Below, piece after piece: positions 36,049 to 43,591 of a stretch of 64,000 nucleotides of DNA (the first letter of the stretch is position 1; each line of letters begins with the position of its first letter). The stretch comes from Nonomuraea turcica (GTDB lineage Bacteria > Actinomycetota > Actinomycetes > Streptosporangiales > Streptosporangiaceae). Under the pieces are notes generated by a model. That model saw only the letters and a program-made list of their open reading frames with translations, had not been told where the DNA came from and made no database searches. The translations under genes and the position numbers were made by a program. The DNA lies in contig NZ_JAUZQF010000024.1 of assembly GCF_030718205.1 (NCBI RefSeq), positions 62,001 through 126,000 on the forward strand, in the 5' to 3' direction.

Positions 36049-37166
36049 GCACTCTCCTTGAGATCCAGCATCGGGGCGAACGGGTCATCGTGCCCGGCCC
36101 ACTCCGCGGCGCCGGGCAGGGCATCGTCGTGGTCGATCAGGCACGAGTCGAGCAGCGAGATAATGCGGTCGCGGTCCAGGTCGGGGCCGGTGAAGACGAG
36201 ATGCTGGACGCGGTCGCCGACGATCGGGTTCCAGTCCAAAGCGGCGGCGGCACGCCGGGCCGGGGCGACCAGATCCCAGGCCGCCTCGGGCAGCGCCGCC
36301 AGCCACGGCCCGGCGTCCTCCACGGAGACCGCCCCGGCCACCGCATCCCAGGCCAGCATGCGCTCGTGCCGGTTGGCCAGCCAGAACCGGCCGCGGGAGC
36401 GGACCGTGGTGGTGACCAGCTCGTCCATGGCCTCGAACAACCGGCTCGGGTGCAGCGGGCGCAGGCGGTGCCAGACGAGTGTGGTGATCTCGCCCGTCTG
36501 GGCGTCGGCGGGGAGCTGGGCGGTGGCCGGGTCGACGCGCTCGGCCAGCTCGTGCACGCACAACGCGGCGCCGGCGATCTCCGGTCTGGTGACGATCGGC
36601 GTGTGCGGCGCCAGATGGCCCAGCACGGCAGTCGACAGCTCGGTGTCCTCGGCGTCGCCGCCGTGCAGGGACAGAGTGGCGGCGTACTCGATCTGCCGGG
36701 CCAGTACCTCGGCCAGATAGCGCTGGTCGCCGGCCGCCGCCTGGCCGGTCTCGCTCAGACGGTCACCCCGGCAGATGTCCACGGGCATGTGCTCGGCGTC
36801 CAACGCGGTATGCACGCACACCAGCCGGACCGTCTCCGCAGCGGCCAGGGCCTCGGCCACCGGGCGCGGCTCGACCGAGTCCCACAGGTCGACGATCAGC
36901 AGGGACGCCGTGCCGGCGCGGCGCAGCAGCTCGGGAAGGAGGTCCTCGCGGACGGTGCAGGTCACGCAGCCGTGCGCCAGGCGTACCTCGGCAACGTCCA
37001 GGACGCCGGAGACGTCACGGACCACGCGCTCGACCCGGCCCGCGCCGATGGTGCGCAGGTCGTGATGGATCGCGACGGCTCCCGGATGACGGCGCAGCAG
37101 CCGTTCGACGGCGGCAGCCCGGGCACTGCGGTGCAGACCCGCGACCAGGGCGACAGGGGTGGGCAC
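36045..37166 (-). CDS. CobW-family metallochaperone-like protein without a P-loop
   Basis: 373 residues from the GTG at 37166, with AAGGAGG 4 bases upstream. The CxCC-like metal motif is reduced to GCVTC (66-70), and the C-terminal CobW_C domain is recognisable ([30 protein letters not shown]). The N-terminal GTPase motif GxxGxGKT of COG0523 proteins is replaced by [12 protein letters not shown] (9-20), so nucleotide hydrolysis is unlikely. It is co-translated with the zinc-free S18. A metal-type operator lies 18 bases upstream. Confidence 0.87.
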   Translation of the reverse strand: MPTPVALVAGLHRSARAAAVERLLRRHPGAVAIHHDLRTIGAGRVERVVRDVSGVLDVAEVRLAHGCVTCTVREDLLPELLRRAGTASLLIVDLWDSVEPRPVAEALAAAETVRLVCVHTALDAEHMPVDICRGDRLSETGQAAAGDQRYLAEVLARQIEYAATLSLHGGDAEDTELSTAVLGHLAPHTPIVTRPEIAGAALCVHELAERVDPATAQLPADAQTGEITTLVWHRLRPLHPSRLFEAMDELVTTTVRSRGRFWLANRHERMLAWDAVAGAVSVEDAGPWLAALPEAAWDLVAPARRAAAALDWNPIVGDRVQHLVFTGPDLDRDRIISLLDSCLIDHDDALPGAAEWAGHDDPFAPMLDLKESA

Positions 37167-37183
37167 AGGGCCTCCTTGGCACG

Positions 37184-37200
37184 AAATGAAAATCATTGTC
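37184..37200. promoter_or_regulatory. metal-type operator (Zur/Fur-like), cobW-rpsR
   Basis: GAAATGAAAATCATTGTCGATG spans 37183-37204; its core TGAAAATCATT is the classical Zur-box half. It lies directly upstream of the GTG start of the CobW gene at 37166, where a bound repressor would block initiation. Confidence 0.72.
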
Positions 37201-37398
37201 GATGTCATCGTATGCTGCGTCAACTCCGAAGGGAGTGGAAAGCGCACTCAGAGTCGGCGTCCGGGCTCCGGTTCACGCGATCAAGCGGACGGGGGCCGAG
37301 TACGAACCTGTCCCATACCCTGCTTCCGGCGTAACCTGAAAAGAGGCAGAAAAGCCCTATGAGGCATCTTCGGTGACGAACCGATAGGGAGTTTGGGC

Positions 37399-37701
37399 AT
37401 GTCAGTGACTGCCGAACACCGCCAGCACGTCGAGCACACTCACGAGCACGGACTCGGCTGCGGCCATGTGGCCGTCCCGCATGGCCAGCATGTCGACTAT
37501 GTCCACGACGGTTGCCTGCACCGCGTCCATGAGGATCATGTGGACGAGTGTGAGCCGAAGTCGCACGTCGCGCACGATGCGCATGACCACCAGCACGGGC
37601 CCGAGTGCGGGCACGTGGCCGTGCCGCACGGCGATCACGTCGACTACGTTCACGACGGACACCGTCACGCCTCGCACGAAGGGCATTGGGACGACCACTG
37701 A
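37399..37701 (+). CDS. His-rich tandem-repeat protein, probable metal binder
   Basis: 100 residues from the ATG after AGGGAG. Two near-identical units carry CGHVAVPHGxHVDYVHDG, followed by HRHASHEGHWDDH. More than 20 histidines plus Cys, Asp and Glu give it strong metal-binding character; no signal peptide, so it is cytoplasmic. Such proteins are found near zinc-responsive genes in actinobacteria, which suggests a zinc store or buffer. No operator of the shared type is obvious just upstream. Confidence 0.8.
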   Translation: MSVTAEHRQHVEHTHEHGLGCGHVAVPHGQHVDYVHDGCLHRVHEDHVDECEPKSHVAHDAHDHQHGPECGHVAVPHGDHVDYVHDGHRHASHEGHWDDH

Positions 37702-37784
37702 AAGTTGCGGGGCGCGCACTCGACCTGGTCCTCAACGGCGATGTGCGAGGCGATGGACCGGGTCGAGACGGTCGGCAGTGCCCT

Positions 37785-37912
37785 GTGTGCCCGACGCCGT
37801 CGCTGAGCTTGCCGCGCGGTGCGACCTGGACGAGAGCGCCCTGCGTGCCGTTCCCGCTCAGCTCGCGGCACGGGCCATTGTCGCCGTCGACGGGCAAGGA
37901 CGGCATCCGTAG
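37785..37912 (+). pseudogene. HTH fragment (alkylmercury-lyase-like N-domain?)
   Basis: The frame VAELAARCDLDESALRAVPA, then QLAARAIVAVDGQG reads like a winged-helix N-domain of MerB-like proteins. No start or ribosome site is visible, and the catalytic part is missing because a stop follows at 37912. It may be the end of a longer lost gene. The family assignment is tentative. Confidence 0.3.
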
Positions 37913-37936
37913 GCCGTCGAGTGTTCGGTCAGAGTG

Positions 37937-38299
37937 TTAGGCGGCCTGCCGCCCGAGGCGAAGCCGCGGATTGAGCCGGTCGGCGTCCAGATCAGCGTCT
38001 GCCAGCCAGGCCGCCACGGCCTCGGCGTCCGCTCGGGTGAGAACCGGTCCGATGGGGATCGCCGCACCGCTGGGCCGTCGACGGGCGTCGCAGGGTTGCA
38101 CCACTAGATAACACCCGCGGTCGTGCGCCGCGCCCGGCTGGCAGCGCGGCGCACGAAGCAGGCATCCGGTGCGGACAAGGACGCTTTGAGGGCGCTGCCG
38201 GACGATGGCGGCGAGCTGTGGCAGGAGCGCGAAGCCGGGGTCATGAGGGCGACAAGGATCCGCCTGGCAGACCGCCACGGTGAAGGGCTGGTCGGTCAT
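37937..38299 (-). CDS. Cys-rich thioredoxin-like ferredoxin-type protein
   Basis: 120 residues from the ATG at 38299 (GGGAGGAATC upstream). Six cysteines sit in three pairs: VCQADPC, GCLLRAPRC and GCYLVVQPC. Together with the predicted alpha/beta pattern this resembles small [2Fe-2S] thioredoxin-like ferredoxins; zinc or other metal binding is also possible. An operator with TGAAAATCATTATCGTT lies 43 bases upstream, so it belongs to the metal regulon. Confidence 0.6.
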   Translation of the reverse strand: MTDQPFTVAVCQADPCRPHDPGFALLPQLAAIVRQRPQSVLVRTGCLLRAPRCQPGAAHDRGCYLVVQPCDARRRPSGAAIPIGPVLTRADAEAVAAWLADADLDADRLNPRLRLGRQAA

Positions 38300-38340
38300 G
38301 ATTCCTCCCACCACGCCAGCGATATGGACAACGACTCTAA

Positions 38341-38360
38341 TGAAAATCATTATCGTTGTC
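38341..38360. promoter_or_regulatory. metal-type operator (Zur/Fur-like), divergent
   Basis: TGAAAATCATTATCGTTGTC is the best match to the shared pattern. It lies between the Cys-rich gene (minus) and the binding-protein remnant (plus), and was probably a divergent control site for both. Confidence 0.75.
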
Positions 38361-38388
38361 CATAATTAACTACGGTGTGGCACTCCAG

Positions 38389-38672
38389 ATGCCGACCGCC
38401 TGCTCGCCCTCGGCCTGGCCGACCGGATCGTCGGCATCTCGCGGACGTTCAACGACCCGCCCGCCGACCTCAAAGCGGCCTACGACAAGCTCCCCGCACT
38501 CGCCGAAGACAAGGTCGCGCCCAAGGGAGCCACCCTCGCCGCCAAGCCGAACCTGGTCATGGCCGTGTGGGGAGATGACGACCTCGACGCCTCGCGCGGC
38601 CTGGCCGGCCGCGCCGAAGTGGAGGCGGCAGGTGCGAAGGTGCTCGGCGTGAGCGACCGAGCCAACGTGTAG
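38389..38672 (+). pseudogene. siderophore/metal ABC substrate-binding protein internal remnant
   Basis: The plus strand reads DADRLLALGLADRIVGISRT, then KAAYDKLPALAED and GATLAAKPNLVMAVWGDDDL, a segment of FecB/BtuF-like binding proteins. Signal peptide, lipobox and both lobes' ends are missing; there is no start codon or ribosome site, and it ends at 38672. The intact gene would have been driven by the operator at 38341. Confidence 0.75.
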
Positions 38673-38835
38673 CCGGGATGTCCAGGCCCTTCCGTCGGCA
38701 CCTCGGAGACCGCCAGGTCATTCCGGTTGGCCATGCCGGGTCGCCGCGGGGGGTGGCTCGGCCACCGGGATGCCCCATCATGCTGCCGCACTCGGATGGT
38801 GTCATGCACGGGAGGCGGCCCGGTGACCGGGTACC
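38673..38835. other. gap after the binding-protein remnant
   Basis: About 160 bp with short GC-rich inverted segments (for example around 38738-38770) that may act as the terminator of the ribosomal protein operon on the minus strand. No gene seen. Confidence 0.3.
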
Positions 38836-39003
38836 TCATTCGATCCTGATCAATCCGCGCTGGTAAGCGCGGACGAGACGGCGGGGCACGAGCAACTGCC
38901 GTCCGTTCACGGTGATCGGGACCAGGTCGGGCGCGGTGGCCTTCCACTGGCTGCGCCGGTGGCGGGTGTTGCTGCGCGAGGTCTTGCGCTTGGGTACGGC
39001 CAC
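38836..39003 (-). CDS. rpmF: 50S ribosomal protein L32, zinc-free paralogue
   Basis: 55 residues with a GTG start: [20 protein letters not shown], then [20 protein letters not shown]. The N-terminal part is standard L32; the CxxC...CxxC zinc ribbon is absent. It is the last gene of the five-gene operon, starting 2 bases after the S14 stop. Confidence 0.88.
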   Translation of the reverse strand: MAVPKRKTSRSNTRHRRSQWKATAPDLVPITVNGRQLLVPRRLVRAYQRGLIRIE

Positions 39004-39005
39004 AG

Positions 39006-39305
39006 CTACCAGCTCGCCTTCGTGATGCCGGGAAGCTCGCCGCGGTGCGCCATCTCGCGGAAGCGCACCCGTGAGAGCCCGAACTTGGTGAGGTGGCCGC
39101 GGGGGCGGCCGTCGACGGAGTCGCGGTTGCGCACGCGGGTGGCGCTGGCATCACGCGGCTGGCGCGCCAGCTCCCGTGCGGCGTCCGCCCGTTCCTGCGG
39201 GGTGCCGACGCGGATGATCTCCTTCAGCTCGGCCCGCCGTTCCGCATAACGCTGGACCACGGCCTTGCGCCGCTCGTTCGCGGCGATCTTGCTCTTCTTG
39301 GCCAT
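39006..39305 (-). CDS. rpsN: 30S ribosomal protein S14, zinc-free paralogue
   Basis: 99 residues starting [20 protein letters not shown] and ending with [20 protein letters not shown]. It is the long, Cys-free S14 type, rather than the about 61-residue zinc form. The start overlaps the L28 stop by ATGA. Confidence 0.94.
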   Translation of the reverse strand: MAKKSKIAANERRKAVVQRYAERRAELKEIIRVGTPQERADAARELARQPRDASATRVRNRDSVDGRPRGHLTKFGLSRVRFREMAHRGELPGITKASW

Positions 39306-39541
39306 CAGACCTTCTCTCCCCGGGCCCGGATGCGGGCGACGGCCTGCTCGATGCCGATCTTGTCGACGGTCTTGATCGCGCGGGCGCTGAGCGTCAGCCG
39401 GACGTAGCGGCCCTCGCTGGGCAGCCAGTAGCGGCGGCTCTGGATGTTGGGGTTCCAGCGGCGCCGGGTGCGCCGGTGGGAGTGGGAGACGTTGTTGCCG
39501 AAGACCGGTTTGACGCCGGTGAGCTGGCACTGAGCGGACAT
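39305..39541 (-). CDS. rpmB: 50S ribosomal protein L28, zinc-free paralogue
   Basis: 78 residues: [20 protein letters not shown], then [20 protein letters not shown]. Only one Cys (residue 5) remains, so the four-Cys zinc site of the C+ form is not possible. The start ATG shares a base with the L31 stop (TGATG). Confidence 0.94.
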   Translation of the reverse strand: MSAQCQLTGVKPVFGNNVSHSHRRTRRRWNPNIQSRRYWLPSEGRYVRLTLSARAIKTVDKIGIEQAVARIRARGEKV

Positions 39542-39786
39542 CAGGTCCTTCCGTAGCGCTGGTTGAACCGCTCGACGCGCCCAGCGGTGTCCAGGACGCG
39601 GCTGCGGCCGGTGTAGAACGGGTGACTCGCCGAGGACACATCGACATCCACCACCGGGTAGGTGTTGCCGTCGGTCCACACGATCGTCTTGTCGCTCGTC
39701 ATCGTGGAGCTCGTGAGGAAGGCGAAGTCCGCGCCGGGATCGCGGAAGACCACCGGCCGATAGTCGGGGTGGATGCCCTTTTTCAT
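39541..39786 (-). CDS. rpmE2: 50S ribosomal protein L31, type B (zinc-free)
   Basis: 81 residues: [20 protein letters not shown], then [20 protein letters not shown]. The type-B insertion and the lack of Cys identify the zinc-independent form, which replaces zinc-carrying L31 and so frees ribosomal zinc. ATGA overlap with L33 upstream. Confidence 0.95.
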   Translation of the reverse strand: MKKGIHPDYRPVVFRDPGADFAFLTSSTMTSDKTIVWTDGNTYPVVDVDVSSASHPFYTGRSRVLDTAGRVERFNQRYGRT

Positions 39787-39947
39787 CGCTCCTCCCGGAA
39801 GAGCACGTGCTGACGGATCGTCGGGTCGTATTTGCGAAGGGTGAGCCGGTCGGGGTCGTTCCGGCGGTTCTTTCTGGTCACGTAGGTGTAGCCGGTGCCG
39901 GCCGTCGATCGAAGCTTGATCACGGGGCGCACCTCGTTTCTCGCCAA
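39783..39947 (-). CDS. rpmG: 50S ribosomal protein L33, zinc-free paralogue
   Basis: 54 residues from a TTG start with GAAAGGAACCGCT upstream: [20 protein letters not shown], then [17 protein letters not shown]. No cysteines. It is the first gene of the L33-L31-L28-S14-L32 operon and is preceded by the operator at 39984, 37 bases away. The UUG start would keep synthesis low. Confidence 0.92.
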   Translation of the reverse strand: MARNEVRPVIKLRSTAGTGYTYVTRKNRRNDPDRLTLRKYDPTIRQHVLFREER

Positions 39948-39983
39948 AGCGGTTCCTTTCTACTGGCGTACCTATGCCATGCT

Positions 39984-40000
39984 AACGATAACGGTTTTCA
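39984..40000. promoter_or_regulatory. metal-type operator (Zur/Fur-like), ribosomal protein operon
   Basis: The minus strand reads TGAAAACCGTTATCGTTAG, matching the site at 38341 in 14 of 17 core positions. It lies between the L33 operon (minus) and the CobW remnant (plus) and could control both directions. Confidence 0.75.
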
Positions 40001-40032
40001 TCGCCTTCGACGTCCGCGCATCTGGAGGCTCA

Positions 40033-40149
40033 GTGCCAACCCCCGTCGTCCTCATCGCGAGCCTGTACGGCATGGCCCGCGCCGCCACCGTCGAACGGCT
40101 GATACGGCGCCGCTTCGGCTGCCTTCGCCTTCGCGGATGGAGGCGATGA
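40033..40149 (+). pseudogene. CobW-like N-terminal remnant
   Basis: A GTG with GGAGG 4 bases upstream starts VPTPVVLIASLYGMARAATV, then ERLIRRRFGC, and stops after 38 codons. It aligns with the first 30 residues of the CobW protein at 36045 ([20 protein letters not shown]), including the missing P-loop. The rest, including the metal motif, is lost. It sits on the other side of the operator at 39984, so a second CobW gene once shared that site. Confidence 0.75.
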
Positions 40150-40314
40150 TCAGAGTTCCGAGGACCTCGACCGGTATCCCGAGCCCCTGATTCCCCTCGC
40201 GTGGCGGGTCGGCTTCGAAGACGAAGCGGAGCTGCGCCGCCTGGCCGACCGGCACGCCGGCGCCGCCAACCATCCCTTCCTTGACGGCGAAGGTGATCGC
40301 CGTCATCTAGTTGC
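40150..40314 (+). pseudogene. unidentified protein fragment containing repeat copy B
   Basis: One frame reads SEDLDRYPEPLIPLAWRVGF, then EDEAELRRLADRHAGAANHP and FLDGEGDRRHL, which has normal protein character but no start or ribosome site. I do not recognise the family. The 33 bases at 40245-40277 are identical to the 3' end of the acyltransferase gene at 22355-22387, coding RRLADRHAGAA in both. Confidence 0.4.
40245..40277. repeat. 33-bp exact repeat, copy B
   Basis: Same orientation and sequence as 22355-22387. The flanks differ on both sides, so it is not part of a longer duplication. A short gene-conversion or deletion footprint is possible. Confidence 0.8.
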
Positions 40315-40340
40315 ACCGTACAACGAGATGGTTGTACGGT
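40315..40340. promoter_or_regulatory. perfect MarR operator
   Basis: ACCGTACAAC-GAGATG-GTTGTACGGT: two 10-base arms match exactly, separated by 6 bases. It ends 6 bases before the ATG of the MarR gene at 40347, overlapping the place where the ribosome site should be. Autorepression is inferred. Confidence 0.85.
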
Positions 40341-40346
40341 CGAACC

Positions 40347-40775
40347 ATGGCGGATGAGCGTGACCTTCAGGAAGCCGTGGGCCGGTTCGTCCGCGCCTTC
40401 GGCCTGCATCAGCCCGACCAGACCCCCTGCGGGCGGCCCATCCCGGTGTCGGAGGCGCACGCGCTGGGCGAGCTGGCCAGGGACGGCGCCCTGCGGCAAA
40501 GCGAGCTGACGCACCGGCTGCGCCTGGAGAAGAGCACCACCAGCCGCCTGGTCACCCAGCTCATCAACCGGGGCTGGGCCGAGCGCATCCCGGCCCCGGA
40601 CGACGGGCGCGGTGTCCTCGTCCAGCTCACCTCCGCCGGAAGGAACGCCGCCGAGCAACTGGCCAAGGCCAGAGCGGCCCGCTTTTCCTCGATCTTGGAC
40701 CGTGTGCCGGAGAACGAACGCGCCGGCGTCCTGCATGCCCTGGAAATCCTCACGGAGGCCATAGATGATCCTTAA
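40347..40775 (+). CDS. MarR family transcriptional regulator
   Basis: 142 residues. The winged helix is LRQSELTHRLRLEKSTTSRL, followed by the wing ERIPAPDDGRGVLVQLTSAG. No ribosome site is seen; a perfect palindrome directly precedes the ATG, so translation may be leaderless. The last 11 bases overlap the start of the exported protein gene at 40765, a co-translated pair. The effector is unknown. Confidence 0.9.
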   Translation: MADERDLQEAVGRFVRAFGLHQPDQTPCGRPIPVSEAHALGELARDGALRQSELTHRLRLEKSTTSRLVTQLINRGWAERIPAPDDGRGVLVQLTSAGRNAAEQLAKARAARFSSILDRVPENERAGVLHALEILTEAIDDP

Positions 40776-41289
40776 GAAGCGACGTATCCCGCTGCTACTG
40801 GCCGGCCTGGCGGTGATCGCCGCCGCGTCGGCCGGGTACGCGCTGGGCGGCCAGAACGGCGGCAATGAGGCTCAGGCGCTGGGCGCCCGCCAGGCGGAGG
40901 TCGCGGCCAAGAGCCGGCGGGTGATGCCGTTCGACCTGGAGCGCACCACGCACCGCTTCACCAAGTGGGCCACCGGCGGCCTGCAGACCGTCACCGCGGA
41001 CGACCCCGCCGACGCCCAGCAGGTCACGCTCATCCGCGAGCACCTGACCGAGGAGGCCGTGGGCTTCAGCAAGGGCGACTACGTCGACCCCGCGTCCATC
41101 CATGGCGGCAAGATGCCAGGCCTGCAGGAGCTCGAGGCGGGCCATGACCGGATCGACATTCGCTACGCGGAGGCTCCCGCCGGGGCGCAGATCACCTACA
41201 CCACCTCCGACCCGGCTCTCATCAAGGCGCTGCACGCCTGGTTCGACGCCCAGGTCACCGACCACGGGCAGCATGCCGAACACGGATGA
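40765..41289 (+). CDS. membrane-anchored/exported protein paired with MarR
   Basis: 174 residues. After KKRR a hydrophobic segment (IPLLLAGLAVIAAASAGYAL) forms a signal peptide or N-terminal anchor. The outside domain contains PFDLERTTHRFTKWATGGLQ and LIKALHAWFDAQVTDHGQHA. Homologues of this type occur next to MarR genes and are sometimes mislabelled as carbamoyltransferase; I see no such enzyme motif. Conserved His and Asp near both ends could bind a metal or ligand. Function unknown. Confidence 0.65.
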   Translation: MILKKRRIPLLLAGLAVIAAASAGYALGGQNGGNEAQALGARQAEVAAKSRRVMPFDLERTTHRFTKWATGGLQTVTADDPADAQQVTLIREHLTEEAVGFSKGDYVDPASIHGGKMPGLQELEAGHDRIDIRYAEAPAGAQITYTTSDPALIKALHAWFDAQVTDHGQHAEHG

Positions 41290-41417
41290 CCCACCCCCAA
41301 CGCCCGACTACCTGAACCCGTCGCGCGGGTCACCGTCAGCCCTCCCTTCCCAAAATCCGCGGACCGTCGCTCAACTACACGCTGCGCTGCGTGTTCGGCC
41401 GTTCGGTGCCGGCCACC

Positions 41418-42011
41418 TCATCTGATGCGTAGTGCGTCCAATAGCTGAGCCAGGGCGGCCTGCGTGGCCGGCAGATCGGCGGGGTCGTCCGACTCGGCGA
41501 GCCACAGCGCTGCCTCGTTCATCGCGCCCGACAGCAGGTGGGTCAGTGGTGCGACCGGCTGAGGCGCGATCGTCCCCTGTTCGATCAGGACGGTGAGCAC
41601 GTCGGCCAGGTGGCGGGCCGAGGCGGCCTCGTCCATCGCGCGCCATTCGTTCCAGCCGAGTACGGCGGGGCCGTCGATGAGCATGATCCGCTGAATGCCG
41701 GGGGTGGTACTGGCGGTCAGGAACGCCTGGCAGCCGGCGGTCAGACGCGTCCAGAGGTCGTCGTGGACGTCGGCGGTCTGCGCCACCGTCTCGGCCACCT
41801 CTTGCTGCACCTGCTCCAGGACGGCACGGAACAACGCGGCCTTGCTGTCGAAGAGATGGTAGAGCGCGCCCTTGGTCACCCCGGCCTCGGCGACGATCTC
41901 TGACAGGCTCACCGCGCCATACCCCTGGGCTGCGAACAGGCGCCTGCTCTCCCGCAGGAGGGCCTGCCTGGTCTGCTCCCGCTGCTGTGCTCTGACGCCG
42001 CGTGTCTCCAT
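41418..42011 (-). CDS. TetR family transcriptional regulator
   Basis: 197 residues from the ATG at 42011 (GGGAGGGAAGC upstream). The HTH is [20 protein letters not shown] at about 35-54; the C-domain resembles TetR_C regulators of the SmcR/AcrR type. It is divergent from the VOC gene at 42086, with two matching palindromes between them, and should repress both. Confidence 0.9.
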   Translation of the reverse strand: METRGVRAQQREQTRQALLRESRRLFAAQGYGAVSLSEIVAEAGVTKGALYHLFDSKAALFRAVLEQVQQEVAETVAQTADVHDDLWTRLTAGCQAFLTASTTPGIQRIMLIDGPAVLGWNEWRAMDEAASARHLADVLTVLIEQGTIAPQPVAPLTHLLSGAMNEAALWLAESDDPADLPATQAALAQLLDALRIR

Positions 42012-42024
42012 GCTTCCCTCCCTT

Positions 42025-42072
42025 GACATACCGATGGTACGTCAAATACATATTGGCGTACCGATGGTACGC
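42025..42072. promoter_or_regulatory. two TetR operators (TACCGATGGTA core)
   Basis: GACATACCGATGGTACGTC at 42025-42043 and GCGTACCGATGGTACGC at 42056-42072 share the core TACCGATGGTAC; the second is a perfect palindrome. Their centres are 30 bp apart between the divergent starts at 42011 and 42086. Confidence 0.82.
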
Positions 42073-42085
42073 GAAAGGGGTTCAT

Positions 42086-42508
42086 GTGGAACTGACCAGC
42101 TTCTATCCGGTGATCTGCACCACCCGGATCGAGGAGTCCCGCGACTTCTACACCGGGCTGCTCGGGTTCGAGACGACATTCGAAGCCGACTGGTACGTCA
42201 GCCTGCGGCGTCCGGGGACACCGTCCTATGAGCTCGCGCTGCTCGACCACGCCCACCCGACGCTGCCCGAGGCGTATCGCCTTCCTGTGCGCGGGCTGCT
42301 GCTGAACTTCGAGGTGGAGGATGTGGACGCCGAATGGGAGCGGCTCGTCGTCGGCGCGGGACTGACCGCCGAACTCGAACTGCGCAGCGAGGACTTCGGG
42401 CAGCGGCACTTCATCGTGGCCGATCCCAACGGGGTCCTGATCGACGTCATCACCCCCATCGCACCATCGGCGGAGTACGCCGACCAGTACGTCGATTCCC
42501 GTCGATGA
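42086..42508 (+). CDS. VOC (glyoxalase/bleomycin-resistance) family protein
   Basis: 140 residues from the GTG at 42086, with GAAAGGGG upstream. The paired beta-alpha-beta modules are visible: [56 protein letters not shown] and [20 protein letters not shown]. Potential metal ligands are present, but the reaction is not predictable. The TetR gene next to it may respond to its substrate. Confidence 0.85.
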   Translation: MELTSFYPVICTTRIEESRDFYTGLLGFETTFEADWYVSLRRPGTPSYELALLDHAHPTLPEAYRLPVRGLLLNFEVEDVDAEWERLVVGAGLTAELELRSEDFGQRHFIVADPNGVLIDVITPIAPSAEYADQYVDSRR

Positions 42509-42580
42509 ATCGTGCTCTCGTGACTGACTTTGACCCATCCGGCTCGAAGAAGCTCTGCCCCGGCGCCGCACGCGCCGGGC

Positions 42581-43306
42581 TTACCCGTGCTCGCTCGTCT
42601 TTGGGGTGGCGTAGACCTGGCGCCAGTGCTCGGCCGAGCGGACCAGGTCCTCGCCGACGCTGGTGAGGAACTGGCTCATGTTCTCCAGCCGGACCCCGGC
42701 GGGGGTGGTCGGGCCGAGGGTGTGGGCGCTTTGCCGGGCGGTGTCGGCGAGCAGGGCATTGGCGCGGGCACTGGCCAGCATGGCCTGGTACCAGACGTCG
42801 TCGTCGATGACGTACCGCTCGGCCCGGCTGCGGGGGTCGCGTTCGCGGCGGATGAGCTCCTGTGCTTCGAGGTAGCCGACGGCTTTGGAGATCGAGGCGG
42901 GGCTGACCTGCAGGCGCTGGACGAGTTCGGCGGAGGTGAGGCTGCCGCTGTCGATGGTGTACAACGCCCCTAGCACTTTGGCCATCATCTGCGGAATACC
43001 TCCCTGCACCAGCAGGTCGGTGAGCTGGTCGGCCACCTCGCGCACGGTTTGCAGGTCGCGCTCGCCTGCGTTGGCATCGCCGCGTGCGGTCGCGGGGGTG
43101 GTCCTGCGGCGGTGGACGCGCCGGTCGGCGGCGCGCTGGGCTTGGTCGGGGCGGTAGGCGCCGGGGCCGCCGTTGCGCATCACTTCGCGCGTGACGGTCG
43201 AGGTGGGCCGTTTGAGGCGGCGGGCGATCTCGGCGTAGGTGAGACCGCCGGCCAGCCCGTCGGCGATCTGACGGCGGTCCTGCTGAGTGAGCCTGTCTCC
43301 GGGCAC
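42581..43306 (-). CDS. HTH_38-MarR fusion (GbsR/MarR-like) regulator
   Basis: 241 residues from the GTG at 43306 (CAGGAGG 8 bases upstream). The N-terminus is an IS30-type resolvase-like HTH (LTQQDRRQIADGLAGGLTYA, IARRLKRPTSTVTREVMRNG); the second half is a MarR/GbsR winged helix (LTSAELVQRLQVSPASISKA). Two DNA-binding domains in one chain are characteristic of an actinobacterial GbsR-like subfamily found opposite serine hydrolase genes, as here. Confidence 0.82.
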   Translation of the reverse strand: MPGDRLTQQDRRQIADGLAGGLTYAEIARRLKRPTSTVTREVMRNGGPGAYRPDQAQRAADRRVHRRRTTPATARGDANAGERDLQTVREVADQLTDLLVQGGIPQMMAKVLGALYTIDSGSLTSAELVQRLQVSPASISKAVGYLEAQELIRRERDPRSRAERYVIDDDVWYQAMLASARANALLADTARQSAHTLGPTTPAGVRLENMSQFLTSVGEDLVRSAEHWRQVYATPKTSEHG

Positions 43307-43440
43307 GGCGTCCGCCTCCTGCTCGCTCGACCGCCCGCGCGCGGCCGAGGGGATCTCGGTTGACGCACAGTGTGCATCCAGCGGGCGACGACATGCAACT
43401 CGCGATGACCCGTATTGCATCAATCGGCAACCGTCATGCA

Positions 43441-43521
43441 ACGAATACTGGCAGCTGAGCTGCTAATTCTCTGTTGCTTCGCGTATTCGTGATTGACGAT
43501 CCCGAGTATGCAACGTAGTTT
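43441..43521 (+). promoter_or_regulatory. promoter and inverted repeats of the serine hydrolase locus
   Basis: TTGACG (43493-43498), a 17-bp spacer and TAGTTT (43516-43521) form a good promoter for the gene at 43592. ACGAATAC at 43441-43448 matches GTATTCGT at 43483-43490 as an inverted pair, and GCAGCTGAGCTGC at 43451-43463 is a small palindrome. GTATGCAACG in the spacer echoes CATGCAACG at about 43435, probably sites for the divergent regulator. Confidence 0.55.
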
Positions 43522-43591
43522 TTCGTTTGTCGCGAAGATCGACAACAGAACGGGGGCCCCGATCAGCCCCCACAAGCCCGAAGGAGACCCC

